DNA of 63,147 bases from NCBI GenBank assembly GCA_030652255.1, contig JAUSAZ010000166.1, positions 1 to 63,147 on the forward strand, read 5' to 3'. Source of the DNA: Myxococcales bacterium (GTDB lineage: Bacteria > Myxococcota_A > Polyangia > Polyangiales > Ga0077539). Both the position numbers and the translations under genes were made by a program. This document shows, one piece after another, positions 40,095-48,949 of the stretch (its first letter is position 1; each line of letters starts with the position of its first letter). Under the pieces are notes generated by a model that saw nothing but the letters and a program-made list of their open reading frames with translations, made no database searches and was not told the origin of the DNA.

Positions 40095-40830
40095 TCTTCA
40101 AGCCGTTCTACGCCTTCGAGACTGGCTGCGCGGCGTACGTCCTCGGCTGCGGGGGCCTCGGTCTGTGCGCCGTCGTTGATCCGCGCGAGCCCGAGGTGGA
40201 CGCCTATGCGGCCTTCGCAGCGACGAAGGGGATGCGCATCACCCACGTCATCGACACGCACGTCCACGCCGACCACCGCTCGGGCGGGCCCGCGCTCGCC
40301 TGGATGAGCGGCGCCGCCTATTGCCTGCACGCGTCCGCCGACGTCGAGCTGCCCTTCGAGCCACTCGCCGACGGTCAGGAGATCGCGCTCGGCAACGTGC
40401 GGCTGACGGTGCTCCACACCCCAGGGCACACGCCCGAGGGGATCTGCCTCGTCGTGGCCGACCTTCGCCGCGGCACGGACCCGTGGTTCGTCCTCACGGG
40501 CGACACGCTCTTCGTCGGCGCCGTCGGGCGCCCCGACCTCCCAGGGCAGGCGAGAGAGAGCGCCGGCGCCCTGTACGACAGCCTCGACGCGAAGATCCTG
40601 ACGTTGCCGGCGACCTCGAGCTCTTCCCCGGCCACTTCGCGGGCTCCCCCTGCGGAGCCGGGATGAGCGGCAAGCCGTCGAGCACACTCGCGTTCGAGCC
40701 GCGCTGCAACCCTCAGCTCTCGATGCCGCGCGAGGAGTTCATCGCCGCGCTTGCCGACGTGCCCCCGAAGCCCGCCGCGATGGAGGAGACCCTCCGCGTC
40801 AACCGCGGCCGCGCAGTTGGGGCGCGATGA
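40091..40830 (+). pseudogene. Persulfide dioxygenase-like MBL hydrolase, frameshifted
   Basis: A metallo-beta-lactamase fold of the ETHE1/persulfide dioxygenase type. 'THVHADHRSGG' (HxHxDH), 'LHTPGHTPEGI' and 'LTGDTLFVGAVGRPDL' are intact. At about 40605-40612 the frame breaks: 'KILTLP' continues one base out as 'GDLELFPGHFAGSPCG...' up to the stop at 40830. Restoring one base (TTGCC-C-GGC) gives a continuous protein of normal shape. GTG start overlapping the regulator. Sequence error is the alternative, but neighbouring genes are also damaged. Confidence 0.75.
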
Positions 40831-41410
40831 GCGACGTCCGCCTCGGGCTCGGGAGAACCTCGGACAGTTCTCGCTCCTGGTGCTCGTCAACGCCTTCGTC
40901 GGCGCGATGGTCGGCATGGAGCGCACGATCCTGCCGCCGATCGCGGAGCGGGAGTTCCACCTCGCGGCGCGGTCCGCGGTGCTGTCGTTCATCGTGGTGT
41001 TCGGCGTCACCAAGGCGCTGACCAACTACCTCGCCGGGCGACTGTCCGACCGCGTCGGCCGCAAGCACGTCCTCGTCGCGGGATGGCTCTTGGCGGCCCC
41101 GGTGCCTTTCCTGCTCATGTGGGCGCCGAGCTGGTCGTGGGTGCTCTTCGCCAACGCGCTGCTCGGCGTGAGCCAGGGCCTGACGTGGTCCACCACCGTC
41201 ATCATGAAGATCGACCTCGCGGGCCCGCAGAAGCGCGGCCTCGCGATGGGGCTCAACGAGTTTGCGGGCAACTTCCCCGTCGCCGCCAGCGCCCTCGCCA
41301 CGGGCTTCCTCGCGGCCCGCTACGGCCTGCGCCCCGAGCCCTTCTACCTCGGGGTTGTATTCGTCGCCGCCGGTCTCCTTCTCCCGGTCTTCGCCGTGCG
41401 CGAGACGAGG
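40827..41410 (+). pseudogene. MFS transporter, N-terminal half only, frameshifted
   Basis: Six transmembrane helices of a major-facilitator protein with the loop motif 'GRLSDRVGRKHVLVAGW' (residues ~60-76). The natural start ATGAGC at 40827 (overlapping the previous stop) is one base out of frame with the body, which resumes near 40850 as 'RENLGQFSLLVLVNAFVG'. After 'LLLPVFAVRE' (about 41405) the sequence switches to a P-type ATPase in another frame, so the second half of the transporter is deleted. Confidence 0.75.
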
Positions 41411-42615
41411 TCTTCCTGTTCGCGGTCGCGGAGCTCATCGAGGCGTACTCGCTCGAACGGGCGCGACGCGCCGTGCGCTCGCTGATGGCACTCAGCCCCG
41501 ACACGGCGAGCGTGAAGAGGGACGACGGCGCGTGGCGCGAAACGGACTCCGCGCGGGTCACCGCAGGCGCCCTCGTGCGGGTGCGGCCGGGCGAGCGTCT
41601 GCCGTTGGACGGCGTGGTCACGGCGGGGGCCTCGTCGGTCGATCAGGCGCCGATCACGGGCGAGAGCGTCGCGGTCGCCAAGGGCGTCGGCGACGCGGTC
41701 TACGCCGGGTCGATCAACGGCGAGGGGCTGCTGGAGTTCCGCACCACCGGCGGCCGGGACGACACCACCCTCGCCCGCATCGTCCGCAGCGTGCAGGAAG
41801 CCCAGGCGCAGCGAGCCCCCACGCAGCGCATCGTGGACCGCTTCGCGCAGCGCTACACCCCCGTCGTCTTCGGGCTGGCAACGCTCGGCAACCATCGATT
41901 CGTCGAGGAGGAAGGCGCGTGCGGCGCCCCCGTCGAAACCGCGCTGAGGGCGCAGGAGGCGCAGGGCCGGACCGCCGCCGTGCTGATGCGGGGTCGGTCG
42001 GCGCTGGCCGTGCTCGCCGTCGCCGACGTGCCCCGCGAGACCAGCGTGCAGGCGCTACGCGAGCTGCACGCGCTCGGCGTGCGGACGGTCCTGCTGAGCG
42101 GCGACAACCAGGTCACGGCAGAGGCGATCGCGCGCTCTGTGGGCATCGACGACGCGCGCGGCGAGCTGCTCCCTGAGGAGAAGCGCGCGGCGATCGAGGC
42201 GCTGCGCGCGGAGCACGAGCGCGTCGGCATGGTGGGCGACGGGGTCAACGACGCGCCCGCGCTGGCGGCCGCAACGATGGGCTTCGCGATGGGTGCCGCG
42301 GGCACGGACACGACGATCGAGACCGCCGACGTGGCCTTCATGCGGGACGACCTGCGGGCGCTGCCGGAGTTCATCCGACTCAGCCGGCGAACCGCGGCGA
42401 TCCTGAAGCAGAACCTCGTGTTCGCCGTCGGCAGCAAGGCGGTGTTCTTCGTGCAAAGCCAGGTGGTCCGCATCGGCGGCGCGGCGACGAAGACCGCGTT
42501 CGGTCTGGTGCCCCACGGAAACACGGGCGGCGCCAACGTCAGCCCCTTCGCGCGCATTTACGTGCCGCCCGACCTCGAGGCGCGGATCCAGGAGGCGCGC
42601 GCCACGAGCGGGTGA
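41405..42615 (+). pseudogene. ZntA-type P1B-ATPase remnant with three deletions
   Basis: It begins mid-protein at 'VFLFAVAELIEAYSLERARRAVRSL' and includes the 'ITGES' actuator. At 'RYTPVVFGLATL' it jumps directly to 'GNHRFVEEEGACG', losing the CPC helix and the DKTGT phosphorylation site. 'GDGVNDAPAL' is kept. After 'VFAVGSKAVFFV' (about 42455) the rest is an unrelated tail ending 'QEARATSG'. The frame is open from 41083, but the protein cannot transport metal. Confidence 0.8.
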
Positions 42616-42619
42616 CCCC

Positions 42620-42727
42620 TCACTCCGGGTTGAGGGCCTCGAGGAAGGCCACCGCCGCCTCGACCTTCTCGTCGGTCACGGTGGGCCGCGGGAGCAGGTC
42701 CGGGTCGATGGTGCTCCGTCCTACATC
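42620..42727 (-). pseudogene. C-terminal scrap of a cytochrome c peroxidase/MauG-like gene
   Basis: About 35 codons on the minus strand read 'STIDPDLLPRPTVTDEKVEA' then 'AVAFLEALNPE' and stop. This is the usual end of di-haem peroxidase-family proteins ('lt..kv.alvaFL.sL'). No CxxCH or start is nearby. It lies 5 bp from the end of the ATPase remnant, in the same decaying patch. Confidence 0.45.
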
Positions 42728-42730
42728 TGT

Positions 42731-43196
42731 CAGGTGAGGCTCACGATGGCGCTCGATGCGGGAGACTTCGAGACAGCCGCGGGGCTCGTGGCGTTGTTGA
42801 AGGCCCGGTCTGGCGGACGGTGGCGGCGACCCTCGACCGGCTCACGATCCGTGCGCTGCGCTTCGACATCGACGGGCCGAGCCGAGTGATCGCTGCACGT
42901 CGGACAGCGTACGCGGAAGCACGACACCGCCTCGCCCGCCGAGGTGGCACACACAACGCCTGCCCGAACAGGATCAGGTTGAGCCCAGAGATCACGGAGC
43001 CCAGGAGCAGGGCTCCGCCGAGAGTCAGGGGCGTGGGCCAGCGCACGCCGAGCGCAAGCGCGAGGAGCGCGTTGACGGCGCCGCCGGTCGTCCTTGCGCA
43101 GGACGATGCAACGCGGATCGAGGTCGGAGACGCCGCGAGTGAGGTTGTTGTCGGCGGCCCATCAAAGAACCGCGCTTCGTCGCAGCCATCAACACT
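42731..43196. other. Degenerate region with scraps of membrane-protein coding
   Basis: No intact gene. On the minus strand from about 43046 a short piece ('RWPTPLTLGGALLLGSVISGLNLILFGQAL') looks like a two-helix membrane fragment and then loses sense near 42930. The rest has no recognisable coding. Confidence 0.4.
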
Positions 43197-44222
43197 CTAC
43201 CGGCGCTGCCAGAACGCGAGGAGCACGCCGATCGCGGAGAACACGATTGCGCCGATGGGGAATGCGAGGCGCGCTGCGCGGTCGATCCGCGCGGCGGTCT
43301 CGTGATGGCCACGGCGCGCGAGGATGTTCGTGTACACGGACTCCACCACCGCCAGGGCGACGAGGGTGTAGGCGGTCGCGTAGATCCGGTCAGCGATGGT
43401 GAGGTACTCGACCGCCGGGAGCGTGTTCGACTGGCCAGACTGAAACGCGATGATGGCGAGCAGGCACGTCACCCCGATGCCGGCCTGCGCGCCGAGGTCT
43501 TCGGGGTGGATCCAGAACACCGTGAACGACACCGCCAGAATCAGGAGCAGCGGCAGGAAGAAGCGCGTGAGGTAGAAGCCAGGGCGCCGCGCGACGTCGA
43601 TGGTGACGGTGGCGACGTCGTAGCCCGGAGCGGAGGGGTGGTGCGCGAAGGGGCGCGTGGCGACCGCGTAGCGCGGCCTCGGCGACACCACCCACGACAG
43701 CGCCTCCCCGCGCGCGTCGTCGCCGAGGCTCAGGGCGAAGGGTGCCGCGGCGAAAGCGACCTCGCCAGAGGAGCGCTCGGCGTCCGCGAGTCGAAGTGTC
43801 AGACGCTGCCGGTCGAAGGGGAAGAGCCGCAGGTCGAACGGGGAGTGCAGCACGGAGTGGAGACGCCGGGTGCGCACGCAGCGCCCTGCTTCGAACACCG
43901 TCTCGTCGAAGTGGTCATCGTGGGAGGAGGTCTCGTTGATGAGCTCCGTCTGCGGGGTGAAGCCCGGCGTCGGTGCCCATGCCTCGTAGAGGTAGTAGTC
44001 GGCCTCCCAGGCCTGCGCGCGGTCGTCGATGTTGTAGAGCCCGATGAACACCACACCCACGGACACCGTGACGCGGGCGGGCAGGTGCTCGACGTGCTCC
44101 ACGGGACAGCATTCCGGGGGGCCCTCGCACCGCTCCCGCGCGAAGGCCGGGTGGACGAACAGCAGCGCCGCACACGCGAGGAGCGCTGGCAGCAGCCGGG
44201 TGGATGCGACGGGGCGGGTCAT
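43197..44222 (-). CDS. Pentameric ligand-gated ion channel (GLIC/ELIC type)
   Basis: A 341-aa protein with signal peptide (1-29), a beta-rich ligand-binding domain and four helices at ~217-238, 244-261, 277-297 and 318-338. 'FPFDRQRL' (134-141) is the Cys-loop-receptor hallmark; the M1 start 'RRPGFYLTRFFLPLLLILAVS' (~212-232) with its Pro, and the M2 'TCLLAIIAFQ', match prokaryotic channels. There is no Cys-loop pair and the M3-M4 loop is short, as in GLIC. The mature N-terminus is Cys-rich ('CEGPPECCPVEH'). Encoded with a 4-bp overlap after a beta-propeller gene. Confidence 0.9.
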   Translation of the reverse strand: MTRPVASTRLLPALLACAALLFVHPAFARERCEGPPECCPVEHVEHLPARVTVSVGVVFIGLYNIDDRAQAWEADYYLYEAWAPTPGFTPQTELINETSSHDDHFDETVFEAGRCVRTRRLHSVLHSPFDLRLFPFDRQRLTLRLADAERSSGEVAFAAAPFALSLGDDARGEALSWVVSPRPRYAVATRPFAHHPSAPGYDVATVTIDVARRPGFYLTRFFLPLLLILAVSFTVFWIHPEDLGAQAGIGVTCLLAIIAFQSGQSNTLPAVEYLTIADRIYATAYTLVALAVVESVYTNILARRGHHETAARIDRAARLAFPIGAIVFSAIGVLLAFWQRR

Positions 44223-45769
44223 CGGGGCGGTGGGCCCTTCGGGGAGCCGGTCAGGGGTCTTGATCGCAGCCGTGAGCGCCGCTTCAAACGCCCTACCAGA
44301 GCGAGCCCCGCGGCCAACAGCGCGGGCCCGCCCCGATCGCGGTCCTGGGCGCCCCGGGTCGCGACGTGACAGCTGCAGCCGCCCGCCTGCGGCATCGGCG
44401 CGACCGCGGCGTCGGCGATGCCACCCGCATCGATCACCCTCGGAATGTCGCTTGCGCGGGTCACGTCGATCGGCCGCCCTGCGTCGAGGGCCCCCGCCAT
44501 CCCATCGACGGGCGAGACCGAGACATCGCGCGGACCGCCCCGGTCAGTGATGACCCCGTGGTCGGTGCTCGCGTCGTGGAAGACCGGCATGCTCGGTGCG
44601 CTGGCGTCGATGCTCCGCAGCAGGATGGTCTCCGACGACCAGAACGCCGGGCACGTTCCGCCGACCGACGTGGCCGGGCCGCACGCCGTCGTCGCCCCGT
44701 CCACCAGGCGCAGCGAGAGCAGCGGGTCGACGTGGTCGCCGCCGTCGTGGGAGTAGCCCAGCGCGAAGCCATCGCGCGACTCGTCCGCGCACACGAAGAG
44801 GGTGCCCGCGTGGTAGCGGAGGCACTTCACGCCGACGTCCGCCGCCATGCGGACCCACGGGCCGCCGCGCTCCGATCGCTGGAGTCCTTCGGCGCGGTTG
44901 GCGCTCGCGATCCAGACCGTGGCGCCGTCGTCGGAGAGCGCGAAGCCCAACATCTCGCTCGCGGTCTGACCCACCACCCGGTGCGTCATCCCCCCGTCGT
45001 CGCTTCGCAGCAGCGTCGTCGCGAGGCCGCGCGCGGCGCGTAGGTAGAGCACCTCGGGGCGCGTCGGATCGACCCCGGCCAGGAAGATGTTCTGGCCCCC
45101 GAGGAAGTCCCTCGTCGTCTCGCGCATCGTGCGGCCGCCGTCGTCGCTCCGCAGCAGCACCGGATCGCCCGTGCTCGCATACCCGGTGACATAGACCCGC
45201 ATCGGGTCGCCGGGCGCGACGTCCACCGTCTCGGTCGCGTAGCCCGCGAGCAGCGCCCCGGGCTCCCAGGCGCGGCCGCCGTCGGCGGAGAGATAGAGGC
45301 GGTTCTCTCCGCCCGGCCCGGCGAGCGCCACCACGTACCGCCCGTCGGCGGTATTGGACACGTCAGCGAAATCCCGCGCGGGGACACCCGACGGCGTCGG
45401 CCAGGAGCAGTAGTCGTCGCGACTCGTGGTCAGTCCCGTGAACGATGCGAGGACGAGGGTTCCGTCCGCGCCGATCGAGACCGTCGGGTCGCTCGCGCCG
45501 ACGGCGCCGTAGGCGGCCTCACAGACCCAGCTCCATGCCCGCCCGCCGTCGCGGGAGACGATCAACCCGAAGGTCGTGCGCAGCGCGAACACGTCGTTGC
45601 GTGAGCCCGGGCCCGCCACGAAATAGCCGGCGGTCGGGAAGCGACCGTTCGCGTCCGCCGCGGCGGGTCGCAGGGTCAACCCTGCCATGAGCATCCCGAG
45701 GGCGACGCCCAGCCGGGCTGACCTTGGGGCCTGTTGCTTCGGGGTCCTCACCAGGACGTCGTCCATCAT
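44219..45769 (-). CDS. Secreted BNR/YCF48-like beta-propeller with MYXO-CTERM-like tail (copy 1)
   Basis: A 516-aa exported propeller. After the signal comes 'ADANGRFPTAGYFVAGPGSRNDVFALRTTFGLIVSRDGG', then BNR-type repeats ('LLRSDDGG', 'LYLSADGG') and 'SEMLGFALSDDGATVWIAS'. A D/A-rich linker leads to 'GGCSCHVATRG', a hydrophobic helix and an Arg cluster, the form of MYXO-CTERM surface-anchoring signals. Two further copies lie at 55787 and 59826. The stop overlaps the ion-channel start (ATGA), so the two are co-translated. Role unknown. Confidence 0.8.
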   Translation of the reverse strand: MMDDVLVRTPKQQAPRSARLGVALGMLMAGLTLRPAAADANGRFPTAGYFVAGPGSRNDVFALRTTFGLIVSRDGGRAWSWVCEAAYGAVGASDPTVSIGADGTLVLASFTGLTTSRDDYCSWPTPSGVPARDFADVSNTADGRYVVALAGPGGENRLYLSADGGRAWEPGALLAGYATETVDVAPGDPMRVYVTGYASTGDPVLLRSDDGGRTMRETTRDFLGGQNIFLAGVDPTRPEVLYLRAARGLATTLLRSDDGGMTHRVVGQTASEMLGFALSDDGATVWIASANRAEGLQRSERGGPWVRMAADVGVKCLRYHAGTLFVCADESRDGFALGYSHDGGDHVDPLLSLRLVDGATTACGPATSVGGTCPAFWSSETILLRSIDASAPSMPVFHDASTDHGVITDRGGPRDVSVSPVDGMAGALDAGRPIDVTRASDIPRVIDAGGIADAAVAPMPQAGGCSCHVATRGAQDRDRGGPALLAAGLALVGRLKRRSRLRSRPLTGSPKGPPPR

Positions 45770-45836
45770 CGAGCCACACTCCGGCTGGAGAAGGGTTGCC
45801 ACCTATCATCCACGATCGACAATTGGGGGTCCGCGA

Positions 45837-48335
45837 TCATGATGTTTCGCTTCCTGCCGAGGGAGCGGCGACGGAAGGGCGGGGCTCACGGTAGGCGAGC
45901 AGCCGCAGCGCGTTGGCCACGACGAGGAGCGTCGAGCCTTCGTGCAGCACGACCGCGACGCTGATGCGCGCCAGTCCGAAGAGGGTCGCCGGGATCAGGA
46001 ACGCGACCATCCCGAGGCTCGCCCAGAGGTTCTGGCGGATGACCCGTCGGCACGCCCGGCTGAGCCCCACCGCGAAGGGCAGCGTACGCAGGTCGTCGCC
46101 CATCAGCGCGATGTCGGCCGTCTCCAGCGCGACGTCCGAGCCTCCGGCCCCCATCGCGATGCCGACCGTCGCGCGGGCGAGCGCCGGCGCGTCGTTGACC
46201 CCGTCGCCGATCATGGCGACGCCCGAACCCGACTTCGCGAGCTCGTCGATGACCCGGACCTTGTCCTCCGGCAGCAGGTCACCCCTGGCCTCGGTCAGGC
46301 CGACCTGCCGGGCCACCGCGTCGGCGACGCCCTGGTGGTCACCGCTCAGCATCAGGGTCTTCTTGACCCCCAGCGCGAGCAGCTCCTTCAACACCTGCTT
46401 CGCGCTCTCGCGCGGCGTGTCCATCACCCCGAGGACCCCGAGGACGCGGCCGGGCTCGCCGACCACCATGAGGGTGCGACCGTCGGCGCGCAGCCGCTCG
46501 ACGGCCGCCGTCACGTCCGCCGGCAGTCCGCCGCTCGCCTCGAAGAGCGACGGCTTCCCGACGAGGACCTCCTTGCCCGCGATGCGCGCCTTGACGCCGT
46601 GCCCGATGATCGCCTCGACGTCGGTCGCCTCGGGGACGTCGGGCACGTCCGTCGCCCCCTCGACGACCGCGCGCGCCAGCGGGTGATCCGAGAGCTTCTC
46701 GACGGCGAGCGCGACGCGGAGGAGTTCCTCCCGCGCCACGCCCGCCGCGGAGACCACGTCGGTGAGCTTCGGCTTCCCCTCGGTCAGCGTTCCGGTCTTG
46801 TCGAAGGCGAAGGTCTCGACGGCGCCCAGCGACTCCAGGTGGGCGCCGCCCTTCACCAGCACCCCTCCGCGCGCCGCGCGGGCCACGCCGGCGAGGACCG
46901 CGCTCGGCGTCGCGATCGCCAGCGCGCACGGGCTGGCGGCCACCAGCACCGCCATCGCCCGATAGAAGGTCTTGCGGAACGGCTCGTCGAGGACGAAGCC
47001 CGCGCAGAGCAGCACCGCGACCAGCGCGAGCACGACCGGGACGAACACCCGCTCGAAGCGGTCGGTGAACTGCTGCGTCGGTGACTTCTGGGAGTCGGCC
47101 TGGCTCACCAGCTCGACGACCCTCGCGAGGGTGCTCTCCGTCGAGGCCCGGGTGACGACCACCGTGAGCGCGCTCCCTCCGTTGATGGTCCCGGCGAAGA
47201 CGCGGTGCGCGGGCGGTGCGCGGTCCGGGTCGCGCAGCGCGGCGGCGAGGTCGGGCGCCGGGGACTTGTCCACGGGGACGCTCTCCCCCGTGATGGGAGC
47301 CTGGTCCACCGGGCTGCTGCCCGCGGCGACGATCCCATCACAGGGGACGCGGGTGTGCGGCTTCACGCGCACCCGGGCGCCACGCTTCACCTCAGCGACC
47401 GGCACCTCCCGCTCGGCGCCGTCGTCGGCGATGAGCATCGCCGTGTCGGGGACCATCTTCGCGAGCGCCTCGATCGCCTTGCGCGCGCGGCCCATGGCGA
47501 AGCCCTCGAGCGAGTGGCCGAGGCTGAAGAGGAAGAGCAGCAGCGCGCCCTCGAACCACTCTCCGAGCGCGCCCGCGCCGCCGGCGGCGACCAGCATGAG
47601 GAAATCGATCTCGAACTTCTTCGCCCGGATGGCGAGCACCGCCTCCTTCACGGTGAACCAGCCGCCGAACCCGAACGCGAGCCAGAAGGCCACGTTGCAT
47701 GCGACCTGCGGCGCACCCAGCCTGCCAGCGACCCAGCCGCCGAGCGCCAGCGCGCCGCAGATCAGGCTGAACACCAGCTCGGCGTGCTCCCCCAGCAGCC
47801 CGCCGTGGTCGTGCGCGTGCCCGTCGCCCGCGCCGCGCGCCTTCTCGTGTCCCTCGTGCCCGCGGTCGCCCTCCGTGGTCTCCGCGGCGGCCGTCTCTGC
47901 TTCCCCCATCGCCCCTGCGTCGGCCACCACCCGGGCGAGGCGCGCGCGATCGACGCGGTCGGGCTCGTACTCCACGCTCGCGACCTTCGCCGCGAGGCTC
48001 ACCGCGACCTGAAGTACGCCCGGCTCCTGCGACAGCACCTCCTCGACCAGCCGCGCGTGCCGCGCGTGGCGCAGGTTCGGGAGCGGAAACCGGGCGTGGC
48101 CGAAGCGACGCGCGAGCTCGGCCCCGGCCTTGTGGATGGCGGCTTCGAGCTCCCCGACGTTCAGCCCATCGGGCTCATAGTGGACGCAGAGCCTCGGCGT
48201 CGGCCCCTTGTCGTCCACGTGGGCCTCGAGCACGCCGCGGAGCCCACGAACGGCACCAAGCAGGCGCTCGACGCAGGGATCGGCCCCGTCGGCCTCGGGG
48301 AGGACAAGTTCGATCGCGAGCTGCAACCTGATCAC
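45837..48335 (-). CDS. P1B-4-type (SPC) Co/Zn/Cd-exporting ATPase
   Basis: An 832-aa ATPase. The N-terminus has two HMA-shaped segments without CxxC (residues ~1-80 and ~85-150), then a His-rich linker ('GHEGHEK...GHAHDHGG', ~165-190). The transport helix is 'AASPCALAIATP' (~467), the SPC motif of P1B-4 pumps; DKTGTLT (~511) and 'GDGVNDAPAL' follow, and the C-terminal helix reads 'VVLHEGSTLLVVANALRLL', as in CoaT/CzcP proteins. GTG 48335 has AGGAG upstream. Divergent from a BlaI/M56 pair, with a shared operator-like sequence in between. Confidence 0.88.
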   Translation of the reverse strand: MIRLQLAIELVLPEADGADPCVERLLGAVRGLRGVLEAHVDDKGPTPRLCVHYEPDGLNVGELEAAIHKAGAELARRFGHARFPLPNLRHARHARLVEEVLSQEPGVLQVAVSLAAKVASVEYEPDRVDRARLARVVADAGAMGEAETAAAETTEGDRGHEGHEKARGAGDGHAHDHGGLLGEHAELVFSLICGALALGGWVAGRLGAPQVACNVAFWLAFGFGGWFTVKEAVLAIRAKKFEIDFLMLVAAGGAGALGEWFEGALLLFLFSLGHSLEGFAMGRARKAIEALAKMVPDTAMLIADDGAEREVPVAEVKRGARVRVKPHTRVPCDGIVAAGSSPVDQAPITGESVPVDKSPAPDLAAALRDPDRAPPAHRVFAGTINGGSALTVVVTRASTESTLARVVELVSQADSQKSPTQQFTDRFERVFVPVVLALVAVLLCAGFVLDEPFRKTFYRAMAVLVAASPCALAIATPSAVLAGVARAARGGVLVKGGAHLESLGAVETFAFDKTGTLTEGKPKLTDVVSAAGVAREELLRVALAVEKLSDHPLARAVVEGATDVPDVPEATDVEAIIGHGVKARIAGKEVLVGKPSLFEASGGLPADVTAAVERLRADGRTLMVVGEPGRVLGVLGVMDTPRESAKQVLKELLALGVKKTLMLSGDHQGVADAVARQVGLTEARGDLLPEDKVRVIDELAKSGSGVAMIGDGVNDAPALARATVGIAMGAGGSDVALETADIALMGDDLRTLPFAVGLSRACRRVIRQNLWASLGMVAFLIPATLFGLARISVAVVLHEGSTLLVVANALRLLAYREPRPSVAAPSAGSETS

Positions 48336-48380
48336 GGCATGTCTCCTGGCGCGCGGAGCATCCACACGGGCGGATGCGCA

Positions 48381-48399
48381 CTACTATGATCGATCGTAG
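48381..48399. promoter_or_regulatory. Candidate BlaI-type operator before the P1B-4 ATPase
   Basis: CTACTATGATCGATCGTAG carries CTAC/GTAG ends around GATCGATC. It lies 46 bp upstream of the ATPase GTG. CTACTATG recurs inverted at 48505-48512 before the BlaI gene, and CTACGATCG recurs at 50019 before the TolC gene. Confidence 0.5.
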
Positions 48400-48497
48400 G
48401 AAGCCACTCCGGGCGATCGGAACTCCAAAGCTCTTGCAGCACCCCTGCGCTGTTCGGGCGCAGGTCTCACCGGTGTCAGGAGGGGATTGCGCGTTAC

Positions 48498-48512
48498 TAC
48501 CTACCATAGTAG
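48498..48512. promoter_or_regulatory. Candidate BlaI autoregulatory operator
   Basis: TACCTACCATAGTAG region: CATAGTAG (48505-48512) is the complement of the CTACTATG in the site at 48381, here in opposite orientation and 14 bp before the BlaI ATG. The second half-site is weak. Confidence 0.45.
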
Positions 48513-48526
48513 ATCAGGCCGCGACC

Positions 48527-48949
48527 ATGTCCTTCCGCATCCGACCGGGCAAGTCTGGCGTGGCCCTTCGGCTACACGATCTCGAAGCGGAGATCATGGA
48601 CATCGTGTGGTCGCGCAAGCTGCGCCGCTTCGCGGTCAGCGACGTGCTCTCGGTGCTCGAGAAGCGCCGCGAGGTCGCCTACACGACCGTGATGACGACG
48701 GTCGCGCGCCTCTACGACAAGGGGCTGCTGTCGCGCGAGCGGGACGGCAAGCGGTACCTCTACTCCCCGCGCGGAGACCGGGAGGAATTCCTCCAGTCCA
48801 CCGCGCGCGAGGTCTTCGAGAGCCTCGGCGCGCCGGCGGGCAGGGAGTCCCTGGCGCTCCTGGTGGAGACCGTCTCGTCGGCCGACACCTCGACGCTCGA
48901 CGAGCTTGAGCAGCTGATCCAGCTGCGCCGCAAGGAGCTCGGCTCGTGA
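48527..48949 (+). CDS. BlaI/MecI/CopY-family repressor (pair 1)
   Basis: A 140-aa winged-helix protein. 'LHDLEAEIMDIVWSRKLRRFAVSDVLSVLEKRREVAYTTVMTTVARLYDKGLLSRERDGKRYLY' (residues ~14-77) is the BlaI DNA-binding domain; the helical C-terminus dimerises. No CopY CxC site is present. The ATG at 48527 follows the operator. It overlaps the M56 peptidase gene by GTGA. BlaI repressors are cleaved after a signal from a BlaR1-type protease; the metal-gene context here suggests metal induction. Confidence 0.85.
   Translation: MSFRIRPGKSGVALRLHDLEAEIMDIVWSRKLRRFAVSDVLSVLEKRREVAYTTVMTTVARLYDKGLLSRERDGKRYLYSPRGDREEFLQSTAREVFESLGAPAGRESLALLVETVSSADTSTLDELEQLIQLRRKELGS

Noticed and set aside
45809..45830. 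CTATCATCCACGATCG as a further BlaI-type operator before the propeller/channel operon
   Set aside because: Only part of the CTAC...GATCG pattern is kept; too weak to list.
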